Counted from the first letter of the stretch, positions 8,772-16,916 are shown. The stretch is DNA of 64,000 nt from Paractinoplanes atraurantiacus (GCF_900215205.1 NZ_OBDY01000003.1:124001-188000); one strand, 5' to 3'. The notes: generated by a model not told the origin, from the letters alone. Translations and numbers: made by a program.

Positions 8772-10157
8772 TCAGGTGGCGGTGTTGCGCCAGCGGATCC
8801 AGAAGTCACCCAGGTTTACCGTCGTCGCCGACTGCAGGGCGGCACGCAGCTCCGCCGGTCGCGCCACGCCGAACCGCTGGGCGGCCAAGTAACGCCGCAG
8901 GCCGGTACGCATCGCGTTCCCGCCGATCAGCGCCTCCAGCTCGTGGAACATGCAGGCCCCGTCGCCGTAGACGGCGGAAACGTACTCGTCGCGGCGGGGG
9001 TCGTAGTAGTCCATTCCGGCGTCGACGCGCATGGTGTCGGAGAACCAGAACGGCGCGCCGGCGCAGTAGTCCGGGATGCCGAGCAGCTTCGTGGTGGTGT
9101 AGTGGGTCAGCGACTCGTCCAGCCACGGATGGGCGTACTCGTCGTTGCCGACCAGGGCGTACCACCACTGGTGCGCGGCCTCGTGCACGGCCGGCAGCGC
9201 TGCCGGCTCGGTCAGGATGAGGGTCGGGTACTCCATCCCGCTGAAGCCCTCGAAGCCGCCGATCACGGTGTCCATTTCGGGGTACGGGTACGGGCCGTAC
9301 TCGCCGGCCGCGAACTCCATTGCCCGCGCGACCTGCCCCTGCACCTCCGCGGCGGCTTCTGCGGTCACGTCCGGCGTGTACCAGGTGCGCAGGCGCACAC
9401 CGGTCGCCGTGCGCGTCTCGGCGCGGCGGAACGGCCCCGCCGCCCAGGCGAAGTCGCGCACCAGCGGCGCGGTGATCGTCGTGGTGGTGCGGCCGCCTTT
9501 CCGCTTCTCCGCCAGCACGGTTCCGGTGGCCGGCACGGCGAGCTCGTCCGGGTGGTTCAGCGACACGGCGAAGTTGCTGGTCAGCGAGTAGAAGCTTTCC
9601 GCGTTCGCCACGTACGGGGGTAGCTGCCAGCCGCGCTCGTCGCGTACGGCCAGCAGCGGCAGGGCGTTGCCGAGGAACGAGTACGGCCCGACCCGGCCGA
9701 ACCGGTCGGCCCGCTCCGGCACCCGGATGGTCAGGTCGAAGGCGACCACGGCGGGCTCTCCCGGTGCGGCCGGGCGGCTCAGGCGTACCGGCAGCGCGGT
9801 GCAGCCGACGGCGAGCGGGCCGGCCTTGCCGCCCGCGAAGGCTGAGACGGCGATCGCCGGGGTGGTCGTACAGCCGTCCGGGCCGTTGCCCCACAGCCGC
9901 AGCCAGACGGTGTCGAGCGTGTCCGAGCCTTTGTTGACGAAGGCGACCCGCTGATGGCCCCGCCAGGTGGCGCCGGTGTCGTCGGCCGAGAGCCGGACCT
10001 GGTAAGCGACCGGCTGCGGCCCGGTGGCCGGCTGAGTGGCGGAGGTGGATCCGGCGACGGGTGCCGTGGCCGCGTCGGGGGTGGCGTACGCCGGCACGGC
10101 GGGTAGGGCGGCCGCGACGACGATGGTCGCGGCACTGAACAGGCGTGCGTGTCTCAT
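8772..10157 (-). CDS. secreted M1 family metallopeptidase
   Basis: A 461-residue zinc peptidase with an N-terminal signal peptide (residues 1-25, cut near PAYA). The gluzincin motif HEAAHQWWYALVGNDEYAHP and the downstream WLDESLTHY supply the zinc ligands and catalytic Glu. GFSGMEYP corresponds to the GxMEN exopeptidase motif of M1 enzymes with Asn replaced by Tyr, so aminopeptidase specificity is uncertain. The N-terminal beta domain matches the M1 fold (DDTGATWRGHQRVAFVN). It is shorter than full aminopeptidase N because the helical C-terminal domain is missing. It is divergent from the ArsR-type gene. Confidence 0.88.
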   Translation of the reverse strand: MRHARLFSAATIVVAAALPAVPAYATPDAATAPVAGSTSATQPATGPQPVAYQVRLSADDTGATWRGHQRVAFVNKGSDTLDTVWLRLWGNGPDGCTTTPAIAVSAFAGGKAGPLAVGCTALPVRLSRPAAPGEPAVVAFDLTIRVPERADRFGRVGPYSFLGNALPLLAVRDERGWQLPPYVANAESFYSLTSNFAVSLNHPDELAVPATGTVLAEKRKGGRTTTTITAPLVRDFAWAAGPFRRAETRTATGVRLRTWYTPDVTAEAAAEVQGQVARAMEFAAGEYGPYPYPEMDTVIGGFEGFSGMEYPTLILTEPAALPAVHEAAHQWWYALVGNDEYAHPWLDESLTHYTTTKLLGIPDYCAGAPFWFSDTMRVDAGMDYYDPRRDEYVSAVYGDGACMFHELEALIGGNAMRTGLRRYLAAQRFGVARPAELRAALQSATTVNLGDFWIRWRNTAT

Positions 10158-10216
10158 GGCGGTCAGGATCGAGGGCCGGGATCGACGTACGCGATCCTTT
10201 CGGGCAGGGTCGAAAC

Positions 10217-11155
10217 ATGCTGCGCCTGTTGTTCGAACCCGCCGACCGGGGCCGGGTCATCTTCGACATCGCCTGGCACGCGGAGACCATCGGCAGCGTG
10301 CAGGCGCTGCGGCAGCCCGTGTCCGGGCCGTTCCTGGACCGGTGGCGGCAGACCGTCCGGCCCCGGGTACGCGGTGCGGCGGCTGCCCTCTTCGACGTGA
10401 TCCCGGCCGAGGGCCTGGTCCCGGACTTCCTGACCCCGGAGGGATACAGCGGATGGCCCACCGACCGGTTCGCCAAGGCGCTGCGCGCTGCCGGCACGGC
10501 GACGGCCTGCGGCGAGCTGCGGGGGATCGACGACGCGCACCGCCGTACCCTGGCCGGACTCGCCGACGCGATGGAGGCGTACCACCGGATCTGTATCGCA
10601 CCCACGGTGACCACCGTCGACGCGCTGCTGCGGGCCGAGCTCGCGCACCGCGCAGGATTGATCCTGACCGACGGCGTCGATGCGGCGCTGGCCACCCTGG
10701 GCCCGGACATTCGCTGGACGCCGCCGGCGCTCGAGGTGCGCTCGCCCGCCGAGGGCGAGATCCGGCTGGGCGGGCGCGGGCTGCGCCTGGTGCCGTCGGT
10801 GTTCTGGAGCCGTCCCGGGGTGATCGCGGAGGCGAGCGGCCGGCCGACGCTGGCCTACCCGATCCATCCCGCCCCCGCGTCCTGGGCGGAACCCCGCGAC
10901 GACCCGCTGGCCGCGCTCGTCGGCCCCACCCGCGCCCGGGTGCTGCGTGCCCTGGTCACCGGCCGCAGCACCACAGAGCTGGCCCGGGATCTGCGGATCA
11001 GCGCCGCCTCCGCGTCCGGACACGTCACCGCGCTGCGGGCCGCCGGCCTGGCGGCCACCCGGCGGGCCGGGCGCGCCGTCCGGCACACCCTCACCCCGCT
11101 GGGCCTGCAAGTCCTCGCGTCGACCCGGTTCAGGGCAAGCCGAACGGAAGCTTGA
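10217..11155 (+). CDS. ArsR-type winged-helix transcriptional regulator
   Basis: A 312-residue protein starting at ATG 10217; the frame is open earlier but overlaps the divergent peptidase gene. Residues 1-230 form an effector-like domain with no motif I can name (LLFEPADRGRVIFDIAWHAE at the N-terminus), similar in layout to DUF5937 regulators. A C-terminal winged helix spans about 235-305: LVGPTRARVLRALVTGRSTT, ELARDLRISAASASGHVTAL and RAGRAVRHTLTPLG. There are no metal-binding cysteines, so metal sensing is unlikely. Confidence 0.8.
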   Translation: MLRLLFEPADRGRVIFDIAWHAETIGSVQALRQPVSGPFLDRWRQTVRPRVRGAAAALFDVIPAEGLVPDFLTPEGYSGWPTDRFAKALRAAGTATACGELRGIDDAHRRTLAGLADAMEAYHRICIAPTVTTVDALLRAELAHRAGLILTDGVDAALATLGPDIRWTPPALEVRSPAEGEIRLGGRGLRLVPSVFWSRPGVIAEASGRPTLAYPIHPAPASWAEPRDDPLAALVGPTRARVLRALVTGRSTTELARDLRISAASASGHVTALRAAGLAATRRAGRAVRHTLTPLGLQVLASTRFRASRTEA

Positions 11156-11249
11156 TCCCGGTGAACGCGCGTCTGCCACCCACCTCCGTCACCGGCCTGT
11201 CAACCACTGACGAGGGTCGCCGGGATGCGGCTCCACCAGGGCGGCGCGG

Positions 11250-11345
11250 AGCGACCTGACGTCGCCGACCGGCGCGAACCGCGTCGCCTCGTCATATCTG
11301 CTCCGGGGGCCGAGCCCTCGGAAGCCCCGCGGTGCGGCAGGTTGC
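11250..11345 (+). repeat. CGA-loop hairpin repeat, copy 2
   Basis: Carries GGCGCGAACCGCGTCGCC, CTCGTCATATCT and a 9-bp stem TCCGGGGGC / GCCCTCGGA (one G-T pair) around CGA at 11302-11322, then GCGGTGCGGCAGG. The region 11156-11400 holds this repeat and no gene. It could terminate the ArsR-type gene. Confidence 0.6.
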
Positions 11346-11400
11346 GCTTGGTGGGCAGACGGGCAGCTGGGTGGCTGGCGATGCGATAGGTTGCGGGGCC

Positions 11401-11838
11401 ATGACGCAGTCCATCGACGAACGTGCCATCGGTAGGCGCCGTTCAGCTCGCCCTCTGACTGTCGCGTTGTGGGTGGTGCTGGGCATTTATCTGATCGGCA
11501 CGTTTCTGACCCTGACAGTGGCGGTGGTGCGCAGCGGTGACTACGGCGCTTTGCTCGCTCCCGGACTGGAGCGGCTCGGTGACCCGAAGGACTCGATCCC
11601 GGTGATCGGCCCGGAGTCGGTGTGGAATCCGCTGTTCTGGCTGGTCGCGCTCCCTCACGCGATTGTTCTGTACTTTCCGCAATTGCCGGTGGTGGGCTTG
11701 ACGCTGGCCGGGATCGCCCTGGTGGTGGCTCGTGGCCGGTCGGTGCAAGCAGCGGCGTGGGCCGTGGTCTGGGTGGCGCTGACGGTGCTGGCCTTCTCGC
11801 CCTTCGGCGAGACGCTGCACAATTGGCTCCTCGACTAG
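11401..11838 (+). CDS. small membrane protein of unknown function
   Basis: A 145-residue protein with three hydrophobic segments: VALWVVLGIYLIGTFLTLTVAVV (about 20-43), FWLVALPHAIVLYFPQLPVVGLTLAGIALVV (about 80-110, possibly one long or two short), and AAWAVVWVALTVLAF (about 118-133). The cytoplasmic N-terminus is Arg-rich. The start is ATG 11401. No family is recognised. Confidence 0.65.
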   Translation: MTQSIDERAIGRRRSARPLTVALWVVLGIYLIGTFLTLTVAVVRSGDYGALLAPGLERLGDPKDSIPVIGPESVWNPLFWLVALPHAIVLYFPQLPVVGLTLAGIALVVARGRSVQAAAWAVVWVALTVLAFSPFGETLHNWLLD

Positions 11839-11881
11839 CTGCTCTGACGATCGTGCGAGAGCGTGACGTCAGGATGTCTGC

Positions 11882-12452
11882 ATGCGGGTAAGCGTTCTTG
11901 GTGCGTGTGGGGTGTGGCCTCAGGCGGACGAGGCGTGCAGCGGGTTTCTCGTCGAGCATGACGGGTTTCGGCTTCTTCTCGACGTCGGCTACGCGACCCT
12001 TCCGCGGATGTTGAGGCGCATCTCTGCGGAGCAGGTCGACGCGGTGTTTGTCAGCCATGGACATCCCGACCACTGTGCGGACCTCAACCCACTGCTGCGG
12101 GCCCGTGCTCTGGGCGGGTGTCCCGCACGGCCCCTGCCCGTCTATGCGCCGGCGGGCGCGCTCGACGCGGTGCTGGCACTGGACCGCCCCAGGTTGCTCG
12201 ACGGCACCTACGTGGTGCACGAGGTCATTCCCGGCGCCGAGTTCGAGCTTGGACCGTTCCAGGCCGCGACCCGGCTCTTGCCGCACTGGGAGCCGAACGC
12301 CGGCATCCGTCTGGTCGCCGATGGCCGGCCATCTGGTCCTGACTCATCTCTGGCCGGGAACCGACCCGCGAATCGCGTTGGCGGCGGCCGCCGAGCACTA
12401 TGGCGGCACCGTGGACATAGCGGTCGGCGGCTTCGCCATCGATCTGGAATGA
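11882..12452 (+). pseudogene. metallo-beta-lactamase fold hydrolase, broken by internal deletion and frameshift
   Basis: The first 140 codons encode a convincing MBL-fold N-terminus: RVSVLGACGVWPQADEACSG, the metal motif VSHGHPDHCADL, and HWEPNAGIRLVADGR. Near 12330 the reading frame shifts. The following frame resumes with GHLVLTHLWPGTDP, then AAAAEHYGGTVDIAVGG, the normal C-terminus of the family, ending at 12452. The intervening segment that should carry the TGDT metal-ligand motif is missing, so a deletion removed it and broke the frame. Without that Asp the protein would not be an active MBL enzyme. Confidence 0.8.
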
Positions 12453-12464
12453 ACACGTCCTGCG

Positions 12465-13298
12465 TCAGGCGTACCACCTGTCGTACGGATGGCGGCCCGC
12501 GCGGAAGCCCAACGCCTCGACCATGGCGACCGCTTCGGCGAAGCCGTGGCCGACGAAGGACGGGGCGTGCGCGTCGCTGCCGAAGGTGATCACCTCGCCG
12601 CCCACCTCACGCCACCAGCGGACGATCTCCGGGAACGGCTTGTGGTTGGTGTTGACCTCCAGTGCTCGGCCCGTGGTCGCGACAGTCGTCAACGCGTACC
12701 GGAACTCCTCCTCGAAGTCTGTGGGGTTGAAGGGGCCCGCGGCCGCCGGCCAGTACCGGCTGACGAAGTCGATGTGGGCGAGGGCCTCGAAGTCGGCGAA
12801 CCCGGCCACCAGCCGCGGTATCTCGGCCAGATAGTCGCGGACCACGTCAGCGGCCGGGCGCCGCGCGAAATGCTCACCCGGCTCGTTGAGTCCGCCACCC
12901 AGCGGCAGAGTGTGCAGGGAGGCGAGCACACGGTCGAACTGCCCCGCCCCGAGGACGGTGGCGAACTGGTCCCGGTGCCAGTGCGGTTCGCCGGCCTCGA
13001 CACCGGTGAGGATCACCAGGTCGGGGAACTTGTCGCGGCAGCGCTGGACGCAGGCCAGGTAACCGTCGACGTCGAGTGGTGGCGGGGTCAGTGTCCCGTC
13101 CTCGCCGATCAGGTCGGTCACCTTCGCGGGGGCGTCCGGCGACGGCTCCACGTTGGTCCAGACGGTGAAGTCGAGGTGTTCGGTGAAGGCGACGGCCGGT
13201 AGACCCATCCTCAACGCCCGGGCGCAGCTGGCCTCCATGTCTCCGGGCTCGCAGTCCCAGGACCATTCGGTGTGCACATGTCCGTCAGTGGGCAGCAT
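12465..13298 (-). CDS. PHP domain phosphoesterase (histidinol-phosphatase-like)
   Basis: A 277-residue PHP-fold metal-dependent phosphatase. Motifs: DGHVHTEWSWD at the N-terminus, FTEHLDF, GVEAGEPHWH, LASLHTLP, LAHIDFVSRYW and FGSDAHAP near the end, giving the His/Asp/Glu set of the trinuclear metal site. The start is ATG 13298 (MLPTDGH); the open frame continues upstream but overlaps the divergent NUDIX gene. It resembles HisK-type histidinol phosphatase, though the substrate is not certain. It converges with the MBL pseudogene. Confidence 0.88.
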   Translation of the reverse strand: MLPTDGHVHTEWSWDCEPGDMEASCARALRMGLPAVAFTEHLDFTVWTNVEPSPDAPAKVTDLIGEDGTLTPPPLDVDGYLACVQRCRDKFPDLVILTGVEAGEPHWHRDQFATVLGAGQFDRVLASLHTLPLGGGLNEPGEHFARRPAADVVRDYLAEIPRLVAGFADFEALAHIDFVSRYWPAAAGPFNPTDFEEEFRYALTTVATTGRALEVNTNHKPFPEIVRWWREVGGEVITFGSDAHAPSFVGHGFAEAVAMVEALGFRAGRHPYDRWYA

Positions 13299-13355
13299 GA
13301 AACCGCAATAGCACGGCGTGCGCGTCGCCAGCCATGGCAGGAAGGAAGTGGCCGA

Positions 13356-13781
13356 ATGGAGTTGCGACCGTGCTGCGGTGTCGTCGTCCAGGATGAGCGA
13401 GGCCGTGTGCTTCTGATGCGCCGCAGCGGTGAAGGCACCTGGGGACTGCCGGGTGGCGGAGTGGAGGCCGGTGAGACGTGGGAGCAGGCGGCCCGGCGCG
13501 AATGCCGGGAGGAAACCGGCTGGGACGTCGACCTGCACGGCCTCCTCGGCATTTACAGTGACCCCGCGACACAGGTACACCGCTATCCGGACGGCCGCGT
13601 CGTGCACTGCGTCGGTGTCGTCTTCCTCGGGTCGCCAGTGAGCCGCGCCGGAACACCGGACGGCGAAGCCGCGGAGCTCGGCTGGTTCCCGCTCGATCAG
13701 CTTCCCGAGCCGCTCTTCGCGCTCGATGTGCCCGTCCTGCACCACGCGGCACTGCAATCCGATGCACCGTTCATCGATTGA
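13356..13781 (+). CDS. NUDIX hydrolase
   Basis: A 141-residue protein starting at ATG 13356 behind AGGAAG. The NUDIX box is intact: GGGVEAGETWEQAARRECRE, then ETGW, matching the Gx5Ex7REUxEExGU pattern. Preceding strands CGVVVQDERGRVLLMRRSG and the downstream AELGWFPLDQLPEPLF are typical. It hydrolyses a nucleoside diphosphate-linked compound; the substrate is unknown. It is divergent from the PHP gene with 57 bases between starts. Confidence 0.92.
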   Translation: MELRPCCGVVVQDERGRVLLMRRSGEGTWGLPGGGVEAGETWEQAARRECREETGWDVDLHGLLGIYSDPATQVHRYPDGRVVHCVGVVFLGSPVSRAGTPDGEAAELGWFPLDQLPEPLFALDVPVLHHAALQSDAPFID

Positions 13782-13865
13782 AGAGGCGCGCAAAGCGCGA
13801 ACCACGCAGCCTCGTCATATCTTGCTCCGGTGCCGAGCCCGGACGCCCCTCGATGCGGCGGGAGG
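13782..13865 (+). repeat. CGA-loop hairpin repeat, copy 3
   Basis: GAGGCGCGCAAAGCGCGAAC, then CACGCAGCCTCGTCATATCT, followed by an imperfect stem TCCGGTGC / GCCCGGA around CGA (13826-13843) and CTCGATGCGGCGGG. It begins directly at the end of the NUDIX gene and its far end coincides with the point where homology to the yoeB remnant stops. Confidence 0.6.
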
Positions 13866-14145
13866 ACCAGCCGGCCAGAGGGCCCTTCAGGAGTTCGGGT
13901 TTACCCAGGCCTGTCCCGTGCGGATCGCGCTGGACGTCGATGATCAGCTTGCTGATGCGCCGGGCCATCCTCGTGTCGTGGCGGAGCCACGCGTGTGGAG
14001 TGAAGACGATGCGCAGGGTCTCGTTCATGGCGTTCCACTCGTCCAGTGACACGATGACCACTGCCTTGCCGCCGCCGCGGGGGATGACGCATTCCTCGGC
14101 GTCGTCGATGACCGAGTCGACGACGGCAGCGAAGTTCTTACGCAC
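13800..14145 (-). pseudogene. yefM-yoeB toxin-antitoxin remnant
   Basis: One open frame carries fragments of both genes. The N-terminal part matches the core of a Phd/YefM antitoxin (AAVVDSVIDDAEECVIPRGG, VVIVSLDEWNAMNET) but lacks a normal start; an in-frame TAA lies just upstream. It jumps directly to YoeB sequence (LRIVFTPHAW, RMARRISKLIIDVQRDP, GLGKPELLKGPLAGWSSRRI), with the antitoxin C-terminus and part of the YoeB Trp-rich segment missing. After SSRRI the sequence is that of the hairpin repeat, so the catalytic YoeB C-terminus is lost. It is inactive by inference. Confidence 0.75.
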
Positions 14146-14209
14146 GTCAGTGATCAGCGCGGAACCTTAATGGCTGTCTTTGACGCAGCCAAGTTGAACC
14201 TGGCGGCCC

Positions 14210-14257
14210 GATCCCAGATTTGCGGCGCGCATCAGTCATGCGGTTGATTCTGGGATC
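14210..14257. repeat. 9-bp inverted repeat upstream of Ser/Leu-repeat ORF
   Basis: GATCCCAGA (14210-14218) and TCTGGGATC (14249-14257) form a perfect inverted repeat with a 30-base spacer, in the gap between the yefM remnant and the repeat ORF. The role is unknown. Confidence 0.35.
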
Positions 14258-14317
14258 AGTAATTGTGGATCTGGCGGGGCGATGTGGGTGCGCGCGGTGG
14301 TCGCCAGGATGGTGCGC

Positions 14318-14719
14318 ATGAACATTTTGTCGTACCGCTCCAGCAACTCGATCCTCAGCGTCTACTCGAAGGACTCGATCCTGTCCGTGGGGTCGGTGGG
14401 ATCGATCCTGTCGGTGGCTTCGTTCGGGTCGGTGCTGTCGGTCCTGTCCGTTGCCTCGTTCGGGTCGGTGCTGTCGATCGGCGCGATCGGAGCGGTCGCC
14501 GCGACAGGGTCCTCAGTGGTCGCTGCCGCGGCGGTCGCCGTGGGGCTAGTAGTTGCCGTTGTTCTGGAAGTTCTGCCAGGCGCCGCACGGGGTCTTGTAG
14601 CGGCCCTTGACGTAGCCGAGGCCCCACTTGATCTGGGTGGCGGGGTTGGTCTTCCAGTCGGCGCCCTCGGAGGCCATCTTGCTGCCGGGGAGGGACTGGG
14701 GGATGCCGTACGCGCCTGA
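14318..14719 (+). CDS. Ser/Leu/Val repeat protein, 3' part overlapping transglycosylase gene
   Basis: From ATG 14318 the frame reads MNILSYRSSNSILSVYSKDS followed by imperfect repeats of the form S-(I/V)-L-S-V-x-S-(V/F)-G, for about 60 residues, then an Ala/Val-rich hydrophobic stretch. I recall short actinobacterial proteins with the same NILSYRS start and SVLS repeats, but none with a known function. The DNA contains two near-identical copies of a 22-base unit (TCGTTCGGGTCGGTGCTGTC is common to both). From 14546 the frame runs antisense to the transglycosylase, so the native stop may have been lost. Coding status is uncertain. Confidence 0.45.
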   Translation: MNILSYRSSNSILSVYSKDSILSVGSVGSILSVASFGSVLSVLSVASFGSVLSIGAIGAVAATGSSVVAAAAVAVGLVVAVVLEVLPGAARGLVAALDVAEAPLDLGGGVGLPVGALGGHLAAGEGLGDAVRA

Positions 14720-15241
14720 GGACTTGTTTTCGGCCTTGTAGTTCCAGCCGCTCTCTTTTGTCCACAAGTTGTTGAGGCACGGGAACTGGTCGATGCCGAA
14801 GCCGGCTTCGAGCATCAAGGCGCAACCGATCTTGCGGCTGCCGCTGAACTCGTTGCAGGAGCTGGGGATCGGGCCGTCGTAGGGGACCGGGCCGCCGTTC
14901 TCCAAGGCCTTCTTCTTCTCCTCGGCCTTCTTCTTGTCGGCGATGACCTGCTCCTCGAGGTCATGCGCGCGGGCCGCGGTGAGCTTCGCGGCGGCGGCCG
15001 CCTTGGCCGCGGCGGCGCCCTCGGCCTCGCGCTGCCAGGCGCGGGCGGCGGCGTGTGCGCCCTGGCGCTGCTTGAGCAGGGTCAGGTCCTGCGACTCCAC
15101 CACCAGGTTCACCGGCGCGCCGGACGCGGCGGGGGAGACGGCAGGCCGCTCCTTGCCCAGGTAGACGCCGCCGACCAGGCCGGCCAGGAGCAGGCCGACC
15201 GATGCCGCGCGGACGCCGAGGCGGCCCAGACGCCGTTCCAC
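14546..15241 (-). CDS. secreted lytic transglycosylase-like protein
   Basis: A 231-residue protein with an N-terminal anchor (VGLLLAGLVGGVYLG, residues 15-29), an Ala/Lys-rich coiled coil (about 60-120) and a C-terminal SLT-like domain. Catalytic-region motifs are LWTKESGWNYKAENKSSGAY (the E of KESGW is the likely acid), GIPQSLPGSKMAS and WGLGYVKGRY. Two Cys pairs may be oxidised outside the cell. It probably cleaves peptidoglycan glycan strands. GTG start. Confidence 0.85.
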   Translation of the reverse strand: MERRLGRLGVRAASVGLLLAGLVGGVYLGKERPAVSPAASGAPVNLVVESQDLTLLKQRQGAHAAARAWQREAEGAAAAKAAAAAKLTAARAHDLEEQVIADKKKAEEKKKALENGGPVPYDGPIPSSCNEFSGSRKIGCALMLEAGFGIDQFPCLNNLWTKESGWNYKAENKSSGAYGIPQSLPGSKMASEGADWKTNPATQIKWGLGYVKGRYKTPCGAWQNFQNNGNY

Positions 15242-15329
15242 GAGGGGTCCCTTCGCCGAGGATCAACGGCGAATACCATCACGCATCGACCCCTGTCGGC
15301 GAAACAGCAGAACGCGGATGTGACTGTAG

Positions 15330-16061
15330 TCACATAGTGGGGCGAATCCAGGTGGAGATGTGCGACTCGCTCTCGTCGCGGAACGGAGCGCGGGACCAGG
15401 ACTCCCAACGGTGCTCGAGCTCCATGCCCGCCAGCTGCGCCATGAGGTCGAGTTCGGCCGGCCAGACGTACCGGAAAGGAATCCTGGAGATCTCGCCGTC
15501 GACGACGTGGACCGAGGCCATGGCCTGGGTGGCCGGCTCGTATGTGTCGAAGCCGAGCGTCGTGGGGGTGACGGTGAACGGGACCGCGGTCTGGCCCGGC
15601 GGCAGCTTGCGCAGCTCCGGGATCATCACCTCGACCAGGAAACGGCCGCCCGGGCGCAGGTGGGCGGCGGCGTTGCGGAACGCGGCGACCTGCCCCTGCT
15701 GCGTGGTGACGTTCATGATCGTGTTGAAGACGAGGTAGACCAGATCGAACTCGCCGTCGACGCGGGTCGTGGTGAAGTCGCCGACCGTCGCGCCGATCCG
15801 CTCGGCCCCGGGCTTCGGGCGCAGGCGGGCCAGCATCGCGCGGGACATGTCGATGCCGTGCACCTCGACGCCGCGCTCGGCCAACGGCACCGCGACCCGG
15901 CCGGTGCCGATCGCGAACTCCAGGGCGCGACCGCCGCGGCCGGCCAGATCGGCCAGCACGTCCGCGGTCCGCGCCACGACGGCCGGATCGAACTGGGGAT
16001 CGTTGGGGATGTCGTACTTCTCGGCGACCTTCTCCCCGAAGAAGCCATCGGCGTCGATCAT
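15330..16061 (-). CDS. class I SAM-dependent methyltransferase
   Basis: A 243-residue Rossmann-fold methyltransferase. Motif I is LEFAIGTGRVAVPLA, the acidic loop is VHGIDMSRAML, followed by GDFTTT and FDLVYLVFNTIMN; AAAHLRPGGRFLVEV is the post-motif region. The C-terminal half forms a beta-rich domain. The substrate is unknown. It is separated from mtnP by only 4 bases and read in the same direction, so they may share a transcript. Confidence 0.88.
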   Translation of the reverse strand: MIDADGFFGEKVAEKYDIPNDPQFDPAVVARTADVLADLAGRGGRALEFAIGTGRVAVPLAERGVEVHGIDMSRAMLARLRPKPGAERIGATVGDFTTTRVDGEFDLVYLVFNTIMNVTTQQGQVAAFRNAAAHLRPGGRFLVEVMIPELRKLPPGQTAVPFTVTPTTLGFDTYEPATQAMASVHVVDGEISRIPFRYVWPAELDLMAQLAGMELEHRWESWSRAPFRDESESHISTWIRPTM

Positions 16062-16065
16062 TGCT

Positions 16066-16863
16066 TCACGGTAGCTCGATCGGCAGCTTCAAACCCTCCA
16101 GCGCTGACGCGCAAGGGCAGGTCCGTCGCTCGGGGAGCTTGGTCACTGCTTCCAGGAGTACGGATCGGAGCCGCTCCGTGTTCTCCGCGAAGACCCGGAA
16201 AACCTCCTCCTGGGTGACACCGTGGTCGCCCTCGACCCCGGCGTCCAGGTCGGTCACCAGGGCGATCGAGGTGTAGCAGAGCCCCAGCTCGCGGGCCAGG
16301 AGAGCCTCCGGATGGCCGGTCATGTTGACGATCGTGCCGCCGATCGAGGTGAACCAGCGCGACTCGGCGCGGGTCGAGAACCGCGGACCCTCGACCACCA
16401 CCATCGTGCCGCCGTCGACCGCGTCCACCGGGCGGGCCGCCTCGAGCACGGCGGCGCGGCCGTCGGGGCAATAAGGATCGGCGAAGCTCACGTGGACGGC
16501 GCCGGTGTCGTAGTACGTCTGCGCGCGCCCACTCGTACGGTCGATCAGCTGGTCGGGAACCACGAAAGTGCCGGGACCCAACTCGGGCCGCAGGCCACCG
16601 ACCGCGCAGGGCGCGACGATTTGACGTACACCCAAAGCGCGAAGCGCCCAGAGATTCGCCTGATAGGGGATCTTGTGCGGCGGGAACCGGTGATCGCGCC
16701 CGTGCCGCGGCAGGAAGGCGACGCGGCGGTCACCCACTCGGGCGATCGTGATCGGGTCGGAGGGTGCACCGTAGGGCGTGGACACGACATGCTCGGACGC
16801 GGAATCCAGGAGGGCGTAGAGCCCTGAGCCGCCGATGACGCCGATCTCCGCCGCTGCGTTCAT
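16066..16863 (-). CDS. mtnP: S-methyl-5'-thioadenosine phosphorylase
   Basis: A 265-residue purine-nucleoside-phosphorylase-family trimer-type enzyme that splits methylthioadenosine to adenine and methylthioribose-1-phosphate in methionine salvage. Motifs: IGVIGGSGLYALL, LPRHGRDHRFPPHKIPYQAN, IVAPCAVGGLRPELGPG, VVEGPRFSTRAES, and NMTGHPEALLARELGLCY with TDLDAG near the base-binding site. It is the last chromosomal gene before the prophage; the left attachment site lies 34 bases upstream of its start, in its likely promoter region. Confidence 0.9.
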   Translation of the reverse strand: MNAAAEIGVIGGSGLYALLDSASEHVVSTPYGAPSDPITIARVGDRRVAFLPRHGRDHRFPPHKIPYQANLWALRALGVRQIVAPCAVGGLRPELGPGTFVVPDQLIDRTSGRAQTYYDTGAVHVSFADPYCPDGRAAVLEAARPVDAVDGGTMVVVEGPRFSTRAESRWFTSIGGTIVNMTGHPEALLARELGLCYTSIALVTDLDAGVEGDHGVTQEEVFRVFAENTERLRSVLLEAVTKLPERRTCPCASALEGLKLPIELP

Positions 16864-16888
16864 GGCCAGACCTTATCGGTGGCCGGAA

Positions 16889-16916
16889 ACTCGGGCTAAT
16901 GTGCGTTAGCCCGAGT
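16889..16916. other. putative attL, with inverted core arms
   Basis: Perfect 11-bp arms ACTCGGGCTAA / TTAGCCCGAGT around TGTGCG. The central TAATGTGCGTT is repeated at the right end. The arrangement resembles inverted core-type sites around an overlap region for a tyrosine recombinase. The same hairpin could equally serve as a terminator for the repressor gene; both roles are inferred. Confidence 0.5.

Noticed and set aside
13299-13805. Extended PHP protein N-terminus
   Set aside because: Would overlap the NUDIX gene fully; the PHP motif begins at residue 5 from the chosen ATG.
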